From Megamerina dolium (Eukaryota > Arthropoda > Insecta > Diptera > Megamerinidae): 64,000 nucleotides of DNA. This document shows positions 25,346 through 37,710 of this stretch, one piece after another; the first letter of the stretch is position 1; every line of letters begins with the position of its first letter. The stretch is from positions 120,091,240 to 120,155,239 of the forward strand of contig OY978525.1 of the NCBI GenBank assembly GCA_963854835.1, read 5' to 3'. The translations under genes and the position numbers were made by a program. Below the pieces are notes generated by a model. It saw only the letters and a program-made list of their open reading frames with translations. It did not search any database and had not been told where the DNA came from.

Positions 25346-27520
25346 ACAAAAACTTTCCAAAATAAGTGCTTGTTGAGTTTAGTATGAAACCTGCAAGTGA
25401 TGGCAAAAATCCGACCACGGGTTTGGATTCCATATAATGTAAATACTTTGGTCCGTCGGATATTATAAATACTTTTTTTCTTTTCCAGTTTCAACTGGAT
25501 AACTTTATATTTTGAAATAGCCCTGTTTTCCCTCATTGTCTTAATAAAACGACATAATTGATAAAATATTTCAAAAATAGTTAAACAATACTTGAGAGAA
25601 TATAAACATTTGTTTGCTTTCATAAAATCTGTTGCAAAATTTCTAATTTGCCTTGCGATCTACTACCTAATAGGTTACTGGTCACAAAATATACCGACAT
25701 TAAATCACAACATTCGATACATGACCGCTAAGAGAAGAATTATGGCCACTGTTTTAAATCGGGCAACTTCTTCAATAATAACTTTTGTATAATTTTTGCA
25801 CCAAACTGTACTGTATGCAACTCTATGCCAATATCTCAACACATACATATGTATCTGCTATCGATATGTATCGTATATATATTTAGATGTAGAATGTATA
25901 CTATTTGAGCAGAAGGCTCAACAATCAATAGTAAAGAAGAAAAACAACAACAACAAGAACAACAACAACAAATAATAGCAACTGCATTAAGAAATCAGAT
26001 AATTTCACCAGCACTGTCTAATATGCACATGCGGGTTTATTTTTCTATCATCGTCTCGTTTATTCTATTCATATTCGTTTAGTATAGTTGCCGTCGTTGC
26101 TATTTTCGTTTTCATTTCGGAAAATTCGAATCCATGTTATATGTATGCATATGTACATATATGTATGTATGTATTTTTAGTGCAGCTCAAAGCCGTTCAA
26201 TGGGACACAAAAAAGAGAGAGAGAGAGAGAAAGCAATTCAAAGTATGCGTGAAAGAACGAGGAAGAGGATAAAAGATAAATTTATGTGTCTGGTTTACCA
26301 TGACACAATTTTCATTGCTTTATACACTATGCTTACTATTTTTGTTTTTTTTTTCTTTTTTTTCTGTTCGTATTCAGATTCAATATTTATGTTTGTGGAA
26401 TTTTCAATTTCAAGGTCAATACGAAAATTTTATGTGTATTTCGAATTCAAGGGTAGATTTGTTACACATACACATACATGTATGTGTAGGTATATAACTT
26501 TAATTTAAACTTATCACGTTTTTGGTTGTTTTGTGTGTGTGTGTGTGTGTGTGCGTTCGTACAATAGAGATATTTTTTATTATCATTTTTTTATGAGTTC
26601 CTATCTATGCGAGAAAGTTCTTTACATACGATAGATTGGTAGATATTTTACTGATTGTATACATAGGACCGTAGAATATAGAATTTAGGTAATTTTTTTT
26701 TTCGATATGCTATATATATATCCATATACCTACATATGCATATACACATGTGTATATGTATATGCATATGTATACTATTTGTATATGTAGTGAAAGCATA
26801 GAATCTCAGACATGTGCATATAGGTAAGTTCTTGGAAAATTGGTACAATAGATTTTTCGTAAATTCATAGGATCGGCATATGGAAAAACTCAAAAATACT
26901 TCAAGCATTTCTTTTGCATGAAAGATATGAAGCAGCATTAAACATTCTTAAGCTGTAAGTTAGCCAGGTAGAAAAAACCAAAATTATCCATGTGTTTATG
27001 CTTATGGAATTTGTATTTGTACTTATTTATATATGAATAAGAATATGCACATAGAGTAACAGCCAAATATGCATGCTATAAGAACCGACAAATTCAAAAA
27101 ATGGAAAAATATTAAATTATCAGTTAAATATATAGGAATATTGCTAAAAAAAAATGGAGAAATTCATAAAGTACATATTTTCCACATACTAAATACACTG
27201 AAAATGTCTAAAGGCTTAGAAATCATTGAAATTTTTCTACAGCTCTTAGTAAAGCACATTTAGAATGTCTACAATGCTACGGCAAAAAACACTATGACAA
27301 AAGACATAAAATTGGACTAATAAAAAATTTTTAAATACATTTGAACTAAAGATGATTAAAATCGAATGAAAAATGGCCAAGTTTTAAATGATTGGTTGAA
27401 ATAATATGACATTTATTTATGTTCCATAGCAAATGACAAATGACTGAAAGCTATAGAGGAAGTCTTTTTTATGGAAACGTATTTTTTTACAGCTTGTGGA
27501 ATCCCAACTGAAAGCGATTT
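25346..27520. other. lola intronic DNA
   Basis: No supported exon. Contains CAA runs (about 25945-25970), a (GT)n run at 26533-26553 and an AT-rich palindrome of CATATG units near 26734-26772. Confidence 0.45.
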
Positions 27521-27715
27521 AAAAAAAAATTGCAATTTTTTGGAAAAACAAACACATTTCCGGGTAGGTCGAGGGTTCAATCGCCGGCTAAAATATGGCT
27601 GTAATATCGAAATGAGTTTTCTTTCAAACGGTACCCAAACCTGTCGGCAAGCAATTAGCAATTCTTCCGACAGTAACAATTTGCCATGGAAAAGCTTCGG
27701 ATTTTGAGAAAAAAT
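27521..27715 (+). repeat. headless SINE copy within a flank duplication
   Basis: Begins in the middle of the SINE head (gggtaggtcgagggttcaat), carries the body to ccatggaaaagcttc and is then joined to a repeat of its own left flank (ttggaaaaacaaacacattt), which occurs at about 27538-27557 and again at 27724-27744. Confidence 0.75.
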
Positions 27716-27752
27716 GGCAATTTGTTGGAAAAACAAACACATTTCCGGCTCC

Positions 27753-28100
27753 GTGAGTGCCATAGCTCAGTGGTTAGTGTATTAGTCTTCTGATCGAGGT
27801 AGGTCGAGGGTTCAATCGCCGGCTAAAGTACGGAGAATTATCGAAAAGACTTTTCTTTCGAACGGTACCCACACCTGTCGGCAAGCAATTGACAATTCTG
27901 CCGGCAGTAACAATTTGCCTTGGAAAAGCTTCTAAAAGAAATCTGTGCCAAAGCTCAGAGAAAGTGATGTCACAAGGGTTCTGCCATTAGGAACCGGCTA
28001 AAATAAGTAGATCTCTTCTAATGTTATCCAAAATTTAACACGCACGGCAGTACTGGAAGAGAAGCTCGGCCAAATTGGGGGGTTTATAAGTGACACATAT
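27753..28100 (+). repeat. tRNA-derived SINE, full-length copy, plus orientation
   Basis: gtgccatagctcagtggtta head (A box), gagggttcaatcgcc (B box), then body blocks including cggtacccacacc, tcggcaagcaattga, gaaaagcttc, ggaaccggctaaaata and the tail aagtgacacatatgtattta. It is the best plus-strand copy in the window. Confidence 0.88.
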
Positions 28101-28939
28101 GTATTTATTTCTTATAACTCCAAAAAAAATTATTTGATTTCAATAATAGAACTGGTTAAATTTTGATGCTCAGATAACTAGTCTCTAGCCCTTTCACCAG
28201 TAACTCATCTCTACGTATTGAAAGATATGCTCAATTCTAAAATGGTAGATGTATTTTTCTTGTTCTTTTGCAAAAAAAAAGTACTTTCCACGAAATCATC
28301 ATAATAATAAGTATAACAATTAATTTCAAGACGAAATTTTAAAAATAATTCGAAAAAAAAACATTTATAAAATGTTCCTACATTTGAATGAATGAAATGA
28401 AAATCGAACATTCCACGTAGTTAATTAGGCAATCATGTCTTAATATAAATAAATGCGATATGGAAGTTACTTTCCTACTGGGTACTACTAAATATGTAAT
28501 ACAAAAATATATACAAATCCTATATTGACATATGTTTGCATAGTGTGATGGTTCTATATTTAAAAGCAAAACTAAAATTTGGAAGTTACAAGATTTGTAA
28601 TATTAAAGGAAATGTGAAGAATTTATTTTAGGATACATTTGTGTATATAGAATGAGTATATGTAGTATGCAGAATACAAAAACATTTGTAAAAGGTTTTC
28701 ATTTCTTTTTGTTTGCTTTTTTGTTTTTGTGTAATACATACATACATATGTATTCTCTCATATATTTACAATGCTTACCACTTGTTTCCGTTATGCATTT
28801 ACACTGTTGTTGTTGTTGTTATTTGAAATATGTTCACCATGATGTAGTCAATAGTTATATGCAAGAATCTGCGAAAAAAGAAATTGGAATAAATTAATAA
28901 AAATTTAAGCGAAAATGTAAAAACATACAAGATACCTAC

Positions 28940-28990
28940 CTCGAATATGTCTTTGTTAATTTTGACGAAAAGAACATTCGATGAAGGGAA
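28940..28990 (-). other. candidate 51-nt cassette exon (splice signals only)
   Basis: On the minus strand a pyrimidine-rich ttccctattttgtcag ends at 28991, followed by 51 bases and a consensus donor gag|gtaggt at 28940/28939. In phase 0 it would encode FPSSNVLFVKINKDIFE; in the lola junction phase it hits a stop after 11 residues. No partner exon can be assigned. It could be a lola alternative or non-coding exon, or chance. Confidence 0.2.
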
Positions 28991-29849
28991 CTGACAAAAT
29001 AGGGAATTCATATTTTATATGTAGTACATGCACACATACAATTGCTTAACAATTTTGACGAACCTACATATAATTTATAATAGCAAAATTAATAATTACA
29101 ATAAAAAGAGGAAAACATATACTGCATATTTTTTTTTTTTTTTTATAAATTTATTATTATGCCTTATTTATTATTAATTAAATTTTATTATTTAAAGCAC
29201 ATGCAATTTCATTATATTATATTCTAATTACTAGTCATTTCTATATATAATTGTCTTTCGATGAGATACAATAGCTGATAGATATTTAGTCTTAAGAATT
29301 AATATTCATACAATTTGTATTCGTATCAAAATGAATATTATTTGTTAATGTCGATTGATCAAAATGTAACATTTTACAACAAATTCAAGTTCACTCTATG
29401 CTTTCAGCAATGGTTGAGTGCTAAAAAAATGCATAAAATATTTATAAAATTGTAGTTGATCAATTGCTCAACTTTTTATGCTTAGAAATAAATAAATAAA
29501 ATAAAATTAAATTCAATAATTTAGTTAATACAATACAATTATTATATAGACATTTCAAATAACACACAAGTATACATTTTGTATATTTAATATTTTCTAA
29601 ACAAATTATTTTAATCCGAATGATAACAATTCGACAAAGATGTGAACCAAAAAGCTCACATCTTTGTAGATGTGATAGAAACAATTAATAATACATAAAA
29701 TTAATTTGATTTCAATAAATATGTTGACATTTTGATATTTGGACGGTAAATAATTACAAAAAAAAAAAAAAAACAAAAATTGCACCGAAAAACGATTATT
29801 TATTTTATCGACTTGAATAATATGTCTGTATACATATTTTTTATAGTAA

Positions 29850-29915
29850 AATTTCAGGCAAACCTTGACCTATCTTCTCGCAGCTTTGTGGTGCGTGTGT
29901 TAAAATTAGAGAATA
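29850..29915 (-). repeat. diverged SINE fragment
   Basis: gacctatcttctcgcagctt and ggtgcgtgtgttaaaatta resemble the SINE tail block (gaccgagcttctct...tgtgcgtgttaaattttgg) with many substitutions. Confidence 0.35.
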
Positions 29916-30016
29916 CTGAAATATACCGTTTCATATTAGTCAAATCAAAATGCCATAACTATTGTGATACCACTTCTCATCCTCGCCGCAAAAATTTCAT
30001 TATTTTCAACTTAATG

Positions 30017-30288
30017 CTATCTTGATATGTTGCTATGTCGTATATTATGGATCTTGGCTTGGTGTCGCTTCAAGTCTTCATTACGTTTATAACGTGCTGG
30101 ACATATTTCACAGCAATATTTTGGTGGTACTCCAATGCATTCGTTGCGGATGTGACGTTTCAGATGTGCCTTACGCAAATAACTTTTACCGCAAATTAAA
30201 CATGGATAACGAAATTGCATCTGTTGCAGGAGATCTGTTGTTGACTCATTAAATATTGAACGTACAGAATAGGGTTGCATGATGTACT
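30017..30288 (-). CDS. lola: lola alternative terminal exon, short zinc-finger isoform
   Basis: The smallest clear finger exon: 90 residues after the shared codon. The 3' splice site is ttccccaaaag (AG at 30290-30289), adding AG to the common G to give Glu. A C2HC finger (CLICGKSYLRKAHLKRHIRNEC) is followed by a C2H2 finger (CEIC..NEDLKRHQAKIH), with the usual GVPPKYC-type linker, and the exon ends shortly after at NISR. Almost no sequence precedes the fingers, unlike the long low-complexity spacers of other isoforms. A conventional polypyrimidine tract lies just upstream (ttttcttcttttcg). Confidence 0.93.
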
Positions 30289-31694
30289 CTTTTGGGGAAA
30301 TGTTCGAAAAGAAGAAAATAAAAAAATGCAAATATATAAATAAACCTTAAAATGTCACAAATGATGTTATTCAAATTATTTAATAATATTACTAGTAGTA
30401 ATAAATGAAAATTAAATAATAATAATAATATATACGATTGATTTGTATTGTAATACTACATACAGTATAGATAATAATCTTTCACCATATATATATATAC
30501 AAACTACAAGCAGGTTTCACTACAGAAATGTATCAAAATGGCATAATGAAAATAAAAAAAGAGGACAAAAGTGTAGAAAAATCATCTTCTTCATATGCAA
30601 AGTGTGTGAAACGCAACTTCTTAATTATATCGCTCTGATGACAATCGAAGTTGCAATAACTTACGAAATTAATTAATTGCATCGATGATAATAATATCAA
30701 ATATATGTATATTACGATAGAAATACATTTTTATTATTCTTATTTTTAATTTTAATATTGTTTTTTTTATTTAATACAAGTTTTAGTTTCTTAAAAATAA
30801 TATAATTTCATGTTGAAAATAAAAACTATTTAAATACAATATTTCAAATGATGCTTACAAAAATTATGTATATTTTTTTTTGCCATTAAAGTTGATCAAA
30901 TTAGTTAGAAAATTCAATGGTTGAAATGTGAAATAAACAAATTAAGACTTATTTCTGTATTTCTGCAACAACTAATAGTAAGCACAACTAAACATTTTGT
31001 GCAAATTCTGATAACAATTTCGATCGACAAAAAATATTATATCATAATTTCTGTACTTAATAGAAATGGACATTATGTTGAACGTCGTTCATAAGATTGA
31101 AGGCATATAATTGTAAAGCTTTTTGGACATAGTTAACATAATATATACATACATTTTTTTTTTCTTTTTAGTCTAATTATGCATAACTATTCATACTTTT
31201 GCTCGGTTTATATAATTCACATACATTTCTATATATTATAATTGTAAAATAGTAGATGCCTCCCTTACTTACAATACAATAATAAAGTAATAATAATTCT
31301 GATAATTTCATTGATCATCCTTAATATGATATTTCAAATTAAAAGCTTATAAAAAGATACAAATTGATATTAATCTTAAATATTTGTTTAATTATTAGAA
31401 AGCATGAATTGTGAAGAATCAAAAATTAACATAACACCAGCAAAGGTTGTCGTGGGATTCACTCTTTTTTTGTCCCTTAGTGTATCACAATGAAGTAACA
31501 AAAGTGCATTGTACACAGAAAACAAAGAAATTGAAATAAAAGCAAATAAATAACAATGTGGCTTTTGACTGCAGAGCGAAAGAAATCTCCGTTTTTTCTT
31601 CATTAATATATTCTATGTGAAACAGCAACAATTCTATGCCATCGGGGACAAGTGTTGCTGGTGTGATGCTGGTTTTATTTGCTTTCTATTTGCA
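30289..31694. other. lola intronic DNA
   Basis: AT-rich, no supported exon or repeat. A 71-codon minus frame at 31603-31388 has no recognisable motif. Confidence 0.45.
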
Positions 31695-33080
31695 TTAGGG
31701 ATGTGCGATTAATCGTTTTGTCAATTAATCAAAATCCTGATCTTTCAATTATACGAATAATTAAACGTTTGATTAATAAAAATGCGCAATATTCGATTAA
31801 CCAAAATTTTGATAACTCAAAATATTTTTCATTTTTATTTTTTTTTTTTGAAATTTTATTCGGAAAAAAATTTATGCAAAACAATGTGCAATATTCGATT
31901 AACCAGAATTTTGATTAATCAAAGTATTTTTCATTTTTATTTTTCTTTATTTTTGAAATTTTATCCGAAAAAAAATTTAAACGCATTCTCATATTATTGG
32001 AAAAAATATTATACAAATTTTGAATATTTTATTCGAATAATTTTATGCCAATTAATCAAATTTCTGATTAATCGATTAATTTCAATTTTTGAATATTCAA
32101 AATCATAATTATTTGATTTTGATTACTCAAAATAGTTTTTCATTTTTATTTGTTTTTGAAATTTTATTCGAAATAAAAAATTTATGCAAAAAATGTGCAA
32201 TATTCGATTAACCAGAATTTTGATTAATCAAATTATTTTTAATTTTTATTTGTTTTTGAAATTTTATTTGGAAAAAAAAATGTATATGCATGCTCATATT
32301 ATGGAAAAGAAATATTATAAAGATTTTGAATATTTGATTTGAATAATGTTATGCTAATTAATGAAAATTCTGATTAATCGATTAATTTCGATTTTTGAAT
32401 ATTCAACATTATAATTATTTGATTTCGATTAATCAAAATGCGCAATATTCGATTAACCAAAATTTTGATTAATCAAAGTATTTTTTCATTTTTATTTCTA
32501 TTTGTTTTTGAAATTTTATTCGAAATAAAAACATTTATGCAAAAAATGTGCAATATTCGATTAACCAGAATTTTGATTAATCAAAGTATTTTTAATTTTT
32601 ATTTGTTTTTGAAATTTTATTTGGAAAAAAATGTATATGCATTCTCATATTATGGAAAAGAAATATTATAAAGATTTTGAATATTTGATTCGAATAATTT
32701 TTTGCTAATTAATCAAAATTCTGATTAATCGATTAATTTCAATTTTTGAATATTCAACATCATAATTATTTGATTTAGATTAATCAAAATGTGCAATATT
32801 CGATTAACCAAAATTTTGATTAATCAAAGTATTTTTCATTTTTATTTTTATTTGTTTATGAAATTTTTTTCGGAAAAAAATGTATAAGCATTCTCATATT
32901 ATTGGAAACAATTTTATAAAGATTTTGAATATTTGATTCGAATAATTTTATGCAAATTAATCAAAATTCTGATTAATCGATTAATTTCAATTTTTGAATA
33001 TTCAAAAACTTTATTATTAGAATAATTTCGTATTTGATTAATCGAATAGTTCGTTCGTGCGACTAATCGCACAGCCCTAA
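31695..33080. mobile_element. 1.4-kb TIR element built of about 352-bp internal repeats
   Basis: The ends ttagggatgtgcgattaatcg and, inverted, ttagggctgtgcgattagtcg are about 21 bp and 90% alike. A TA sits inside each end, so TA may be the target duplication. The interior repeats the units caatattcgattaacca and gattaatcgattaattt, joined by atttttatttgtttttgaaa, many times. Corresponding units recur at 32197/32549 and 32440/32794, a period near 352 bp. No transposase is encoded; short plus-strand frames (Arg-Leu-Thr-Lys repeats) reflect the unit. Confidence 0.7.
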
Positions 33081-33964
33081 TTAGTATTTTTCAAAAGTTT
33101 GTATCTAAAATATTATTATTTAAATTAAAAACCAATGGAAAGAAAGTAATTTTTGTTTTGCTCGGAATAATGTGTGTGATAATTTCCTTGTTTATTTATT
33201 TATTTGAGATGCGCAGTTTGGAAAACTTACAGAAAAAAGACAAATTTTCTGAAAATAATTATAATTATTATTTATGAATTTAGTTTCTTAACATCGATCG
33301 CATAATTATGTGTATTTTGCATTCTGGGCTACACGAAACAATATACCATTCTGTACTACACCGAAAAGCAAAAATTGTTTAATCTAAGCATCATCTTTGA
33401 ATCAAATCACAAGTATTGAATTTGTTATCCCATTATCCTCTTTGAATCCAAATCCAAAATTCATCACATTCGATACGAATACTCACTTTCGATTCAGAAA
33501 AATTCTGATTTTCATAAGAGACTTCTTCGAAAAATTGTATCAAATGTTTAATTACAATGATAATAATTTAATATATATATATATATATATTTTTTTTTTA
33601 CATTAGACGAAAATTCCAAGTATAGAAAATAATGATCATTTGAAAAAAATATTCGACGCTGTTGAGTGTAATGTTATCGATTTTTCAACATCTCTAACCT
33701 ACCATTAAAAATTGATATTAATTTGTATTTAACGATTTTGATTTTTGCGCATTCTTTAAAATTTTGAGCCATTGGTCAATGGTTGTGATATGAAATGAAT
33801 TATAATTGCCTATACATATGTATATGCTTGTGTGTATTTAATTTTTTTTTTATTTTATTTATAAATTGAAGACATTTAGAAAACATATCTAAATTATAGT
33901 TATATTTATATCTTTAAAGGCCAACTTAAAATGGCTTTTCATTTTTTTTTCTTTTCTTTTCGCT
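33081..33964. other. 3' region of the following lola exon
   Basis: AT-rich; probably 3' UTR and flank of the exon ending at 33965. Nothing else supported. Confidence 0.45.
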
Positions 33965-34743
33965 TTATATTAATACCGAGTGTTCCTTACGCATATGCTC
34001 ATTCAAAAATGCTTGTGATCGATATACACGTGAACAGAGTGGACAACGATTCGACTCATATTGAGATAAACGCTTTGAACTTTGACGTGGCAATTTATTG
34101 GTGCGACTTCCATAAATTAACGTCTCACTATTTGCTAGAAGACTTTTTGGTAAATTCGGCATAAGACGACTAAAACTTTGTGCCGATGATATTGATGCTA
34201 ATTGTTGGAGAGCAATTAATGCAGTCGGATCGTTAGCTATTAGTGACGATGATAATTGCGTTTCGACTGCAGCACTGCCAGCAGCACCACTATCACGACC
34301 AAGTGTTGTTGTGCTCGATGCTGACGTCATCGTAACATTGTCATTGCCACCATCAACAGCAGCATTATCATCAACAATATCATCACCATCATCATCATCA
34401 TGATCATCATTGTTATTCGCATCACCATCATCATCATCATCATCATTCGCATCATCATTAGCGGCACTAATAGAATCGCCATAAATGCTTGTCGTTGTAT
34501 TTTCACAATTTTTCTCATTATAACGCTTATTGGTTTTCATATTAATCATATCGATATATGATTTTTGTGATTTAGTTGATGTTGCTGTTGCTGTTGCTGT
34601 TTGTACATTTCCAGTTCTTGGTTGTCGTCTTAGATTGTACTTTTTTTGTATTGATGCTGTCGTAGAAATTGTAATAATGCTATCTGATTTAGGGTTGTTG
34701 TTGTTGTTGCTGCTGCTACTGCTACTGTTGTGTAACAATTTAT
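33965..34743 (-). CDS. lola: lola alternative terminal exon, single-finger isoform
   Basis: The 3' splice site is gtacttttag (AG at 34745-34744); the first bases AT give the junction codon Asp and 258 residues follow. The N-terminal part is low complexity: poly-Ser/Asn (about residues 8-18), then a long Asp-rich acidic stretch with GAT/GAC runs. Only one finger is present, at the extreme C-terminus (CPLCSRVYRSQAFLNEHMRKEH), followed by SVLI and the stop. The partner C2HC finger seen in most other exons is absent, so DNA binding by this isoform is likely different or weaker. Confidence 0.9.
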
Positions 34744-35379
34744 CTAAAAGTACAAATAAACAAAAAAATCATAAAAATAATATAAATGAAACAAATCATA
34801 AGAATAAATACTGTTGTTCATCAAAACAAAACATAAATACAAATATACAAACAAAGCTTAACAGTAGTTAAATGGTGTTAAAAATGTATTGTATTATGCT
34901 AAAAACAAAAAAAAACAAAAAAAATTAATAAAAACAAAAAGTTAACAAAACTTAAAAAAATGTTATTTATGAATTTATTTTCAAAAAACAAAAAAGTCAT
35001 CCTATATCATCACGAAATAAAATAAGCTCTGTTTGTTGTAATAAGATGTTAGATAGTACATTTTATTCATTATAAATTTTTTTTAATAATCTTTTATTTA
35101 CAATATTTTTTCAACATAATATAAAATTCAATAATGTGTGTGTGTGTGTATAAATTAAATTTTCAAAATAACAATATTATATACATACATGTAATATGAT
35201 CTAGGAAAGGAATTCAAACTATAAAGGCATTTCGATCAAAATCAGGTTAATAATATGCAGTAGAATTCGTTTCATTTGATTTCTAAAAACATAATTTCTG
35301 TCAAAATTTTTCATATGCAATGACAAAACAACAAAATATATTTCTGCAAAACGATTGTTGAATTTTTTCAAACTAGATT
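34744..35379. other. lola intron and 3' flank of the next exon
   Basis: AT-rich; no additional exon seen. Confidence 0.45.
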
Positions 35380-35963
35380 TTAAACTAAAAAACTTGATGA
35401 TTTTGTATGATAATAATCATTTTCATCATAACCATCATCTTCACATTCAACTTTAATTATAAATGTATCATAATCTTCGTCTGTTGTGTTTAATGTTGTT
35501 GTTGTTGGTGGTGGACGTTTTTCAAACGTTGGTACTCCTCCTCTTGATGTTGTCATTGCCATTGCAGTTGCAGGAGGACGCGGAGGAGGAGGAGCAGGAG
35601 GAGGAAATGGATTACGGTGTATTGTGTACGGTGTAGCAATTGTATCATTGCGGGATGATGACAACATTTTTCCATATTCAGCAGTTCGTTCTTCTTCTAC
35701 GATATCCTCATAATTGACACAATGTATTTGATAGTGTCGTTTCAAATGGTATTTTCGTTTGAAACATTTTCGACAAATCGAACATTGAAAACGTCTCGGT
35801 ACGCCACAATCTAAACGCAAATGTAGCAACATTTCTTTCCGGTTCGTATACACTTTTCCACATTTATGCTGACACGGCACCAGCAAAGCTTCAGAGTGCA
35901 ACGGTGATGGTGATGGTGATGTTGATGACGACCAAGTATTATTTTCATGGATCCGTAAAAAAT
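35380..35963 (-). CDS. lola: lola alternative terminal exon, zinc-finger isoform with Pro-rich tail
   Basis: The 3' splice site is attactcgtag (AG at 35965-35964), giving junction Asp then FLRIHENNTW and 193 residues in all. The fingers are near the start: a C2HC finger with C-X3-C spacing (CQHKCGKVYTNRKEMLLHLRLDC), linker GVPRRFQ, then a C2H2 finger (CSICRKCFKRKYHLKRHYQIH). The remainder has a poly-Pro block, a poly-Thr block and an acidic C-terminus (DEDYDTFIIKVECEDDGYDE). The C-terminal position of long disorder after the fingers is the reverse of most isoforms. Confidence 0.93.
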
Positions 35964-36551
35964 CTACGAGTAATGAAATACATATTGGAGGGAAAAAAAA
36001 AACTGACAACTGACATATGACATGAATATTTATTACACTCATTTAAATGGTGACAGGTACATACATATCTAGGAACAAATTAATTAAATTCTATGGTAAA
36101 AAAAAAAAGGAATAACTGCTTAGAGGAATTATTAAATATATCATATATTGGGACTTTCGATGATGTCGATAACTTGTTTATGGTTTTTTTTTTCATTTTT
36201 CACACAATTACAAACGCTCTACTGTAAAGTTTATAAAATATACTTTTATTCCTTTTTTTCGCACAAAATTAATAATATATATTACAAAAAAAAAAAAAAA
36301 AAACAAAAGATCGCCTACAATTACATAAACACATATATATATATATATGAAAATTAAGCATATTTTCGAATTTTGTAAATAATCTTTATTACATACATAG
36401 TTTATATATAAAAACTGCGTATAAAAAATATTAACAATATACATTTTTTAACTATATTACACGTGTATGTATCACCAATACAAGTTATTACTCGTTTCAG
36501 TTGCTATGTACTACACTTTTTTGCTTTTAGCTTCCACAAACAGCAATTATG

Positions 36552-36556
36552 TTAAC
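36552..36556 (-). CDS. candidate minimal lola terminal exon (Gly-stop)
   Basis: Minus strand gtttctttctttttctag (AG at 36558-36557) is one of the best 3' splice sites in the window. In lola phase the next bases GT complete a Gly codon and TAA follows at once, so use of this site would end Lola immediately after the common region. It has signal and phase only; it may equally splice a non-coding product or be unused. Confidence 0.25.
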
Positions 36557-37618
36557 CTAGAAAAAGAAAGAAACTCATATTAGTCGCTGATATTATATAC
36601 TCATATATGTACGTGCTGATTTTATATCCAGTTGGATATAAATTTAGTGTTAAATTTAATGTACGCATGTATGTAACTATTCTAATGTATGTAAATATAA
36701 ATTATTTAATTATAAGTAAAAATGTATCATCTTACGTTATGTTTAATTAAAACACAAAATTTATTCATTTTCAATCATTTTAAAATTTTAGTTTCTCTAT
36801 ACATTTATAATTTTGTTTTAAGTTAATTGCTTATACAGGTTAAAATTTCTATATACAACGGCGATACACATCATTTTCATATGTATGTATTGGACAGAAA
36901 TAACATGATTTTATTTTCATTTTAAACTGTTCATGTATTAAAAATCAAACATTTTTAACTTTTTTTTTTTTTTTTTTTTAATTTATCTTACAATATATAT
37001 GTATGTTATAAATATTTTTATTTTTATTTTTTTTAATAATTTATTATATACTACATGTATGCATATTTTCAAATGCTCAATATATATAGTATATGTATAT
37101 GGGGAAATAATACTTGGAGTAATTATTTTCACTTACAATAAATATGAAATACATATTTAAATGACAAGCATATGCATTTAGAATTAGTATTATTAAGAGA
37201 AAAACGATAGAGCAAAAAGATAGATCCTAAAGAGATCGATGTTTCTATATTATTAACTTATTAACTTTTAAGAAATATTTATATCATTAGTTGTTCATTG
37301 GCAAGTATTTCAGTAATGAGCCTCTTATTTAATTGTATTTGATGTTTATTCATCTAAAATTTTTTTTGGTTTTTTTTTTTCTTCTTAAAAACATGTTGAG
37401 CTAAGTTTTTATATTTAAGAAAAAATCAAGTTTAATATTTATGCAATTGTTCTTATTAATAGAAGAAATCAAATTCGATTTTTTTTTTAACTTAGTTATA
37501 ACCAAAAAATCGAAATGAATATGTTTATATGTATGTAATTATTTACATTTATATGGGAAATTTTTATCAAAAAATCTTTAAAGTTGACTACATTTTGTTT
37601 ATAACTACGCCCCATACA

Positions 37619-37620
<2 letters not shown>

Positions 37621-37707
<87 letters not shown>
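37621..37707. repeat. (TA)n microsatellite
   Basis: About 87 bp of uninterrupted TA dinucleotide. Confidence 0.95.

Positions 37708-37710
<3 letters not shown>

Noticed and set aside
12633..28100. Functional tRNA genes at the tagctcagtgg/ggttcaatccc motifs
   Set aside because: No closed acceptor stem or proper anticodon arm; the motifs are heads of SINE copies with shared 3' bodies.
31782..32671. Plus-strand frames with Arg-Leu-Thr-Lys-Ile repeats
   Set aside because: They follow the internal repeat unit of the 31695-33080 element; low complexity and no conserved domain.
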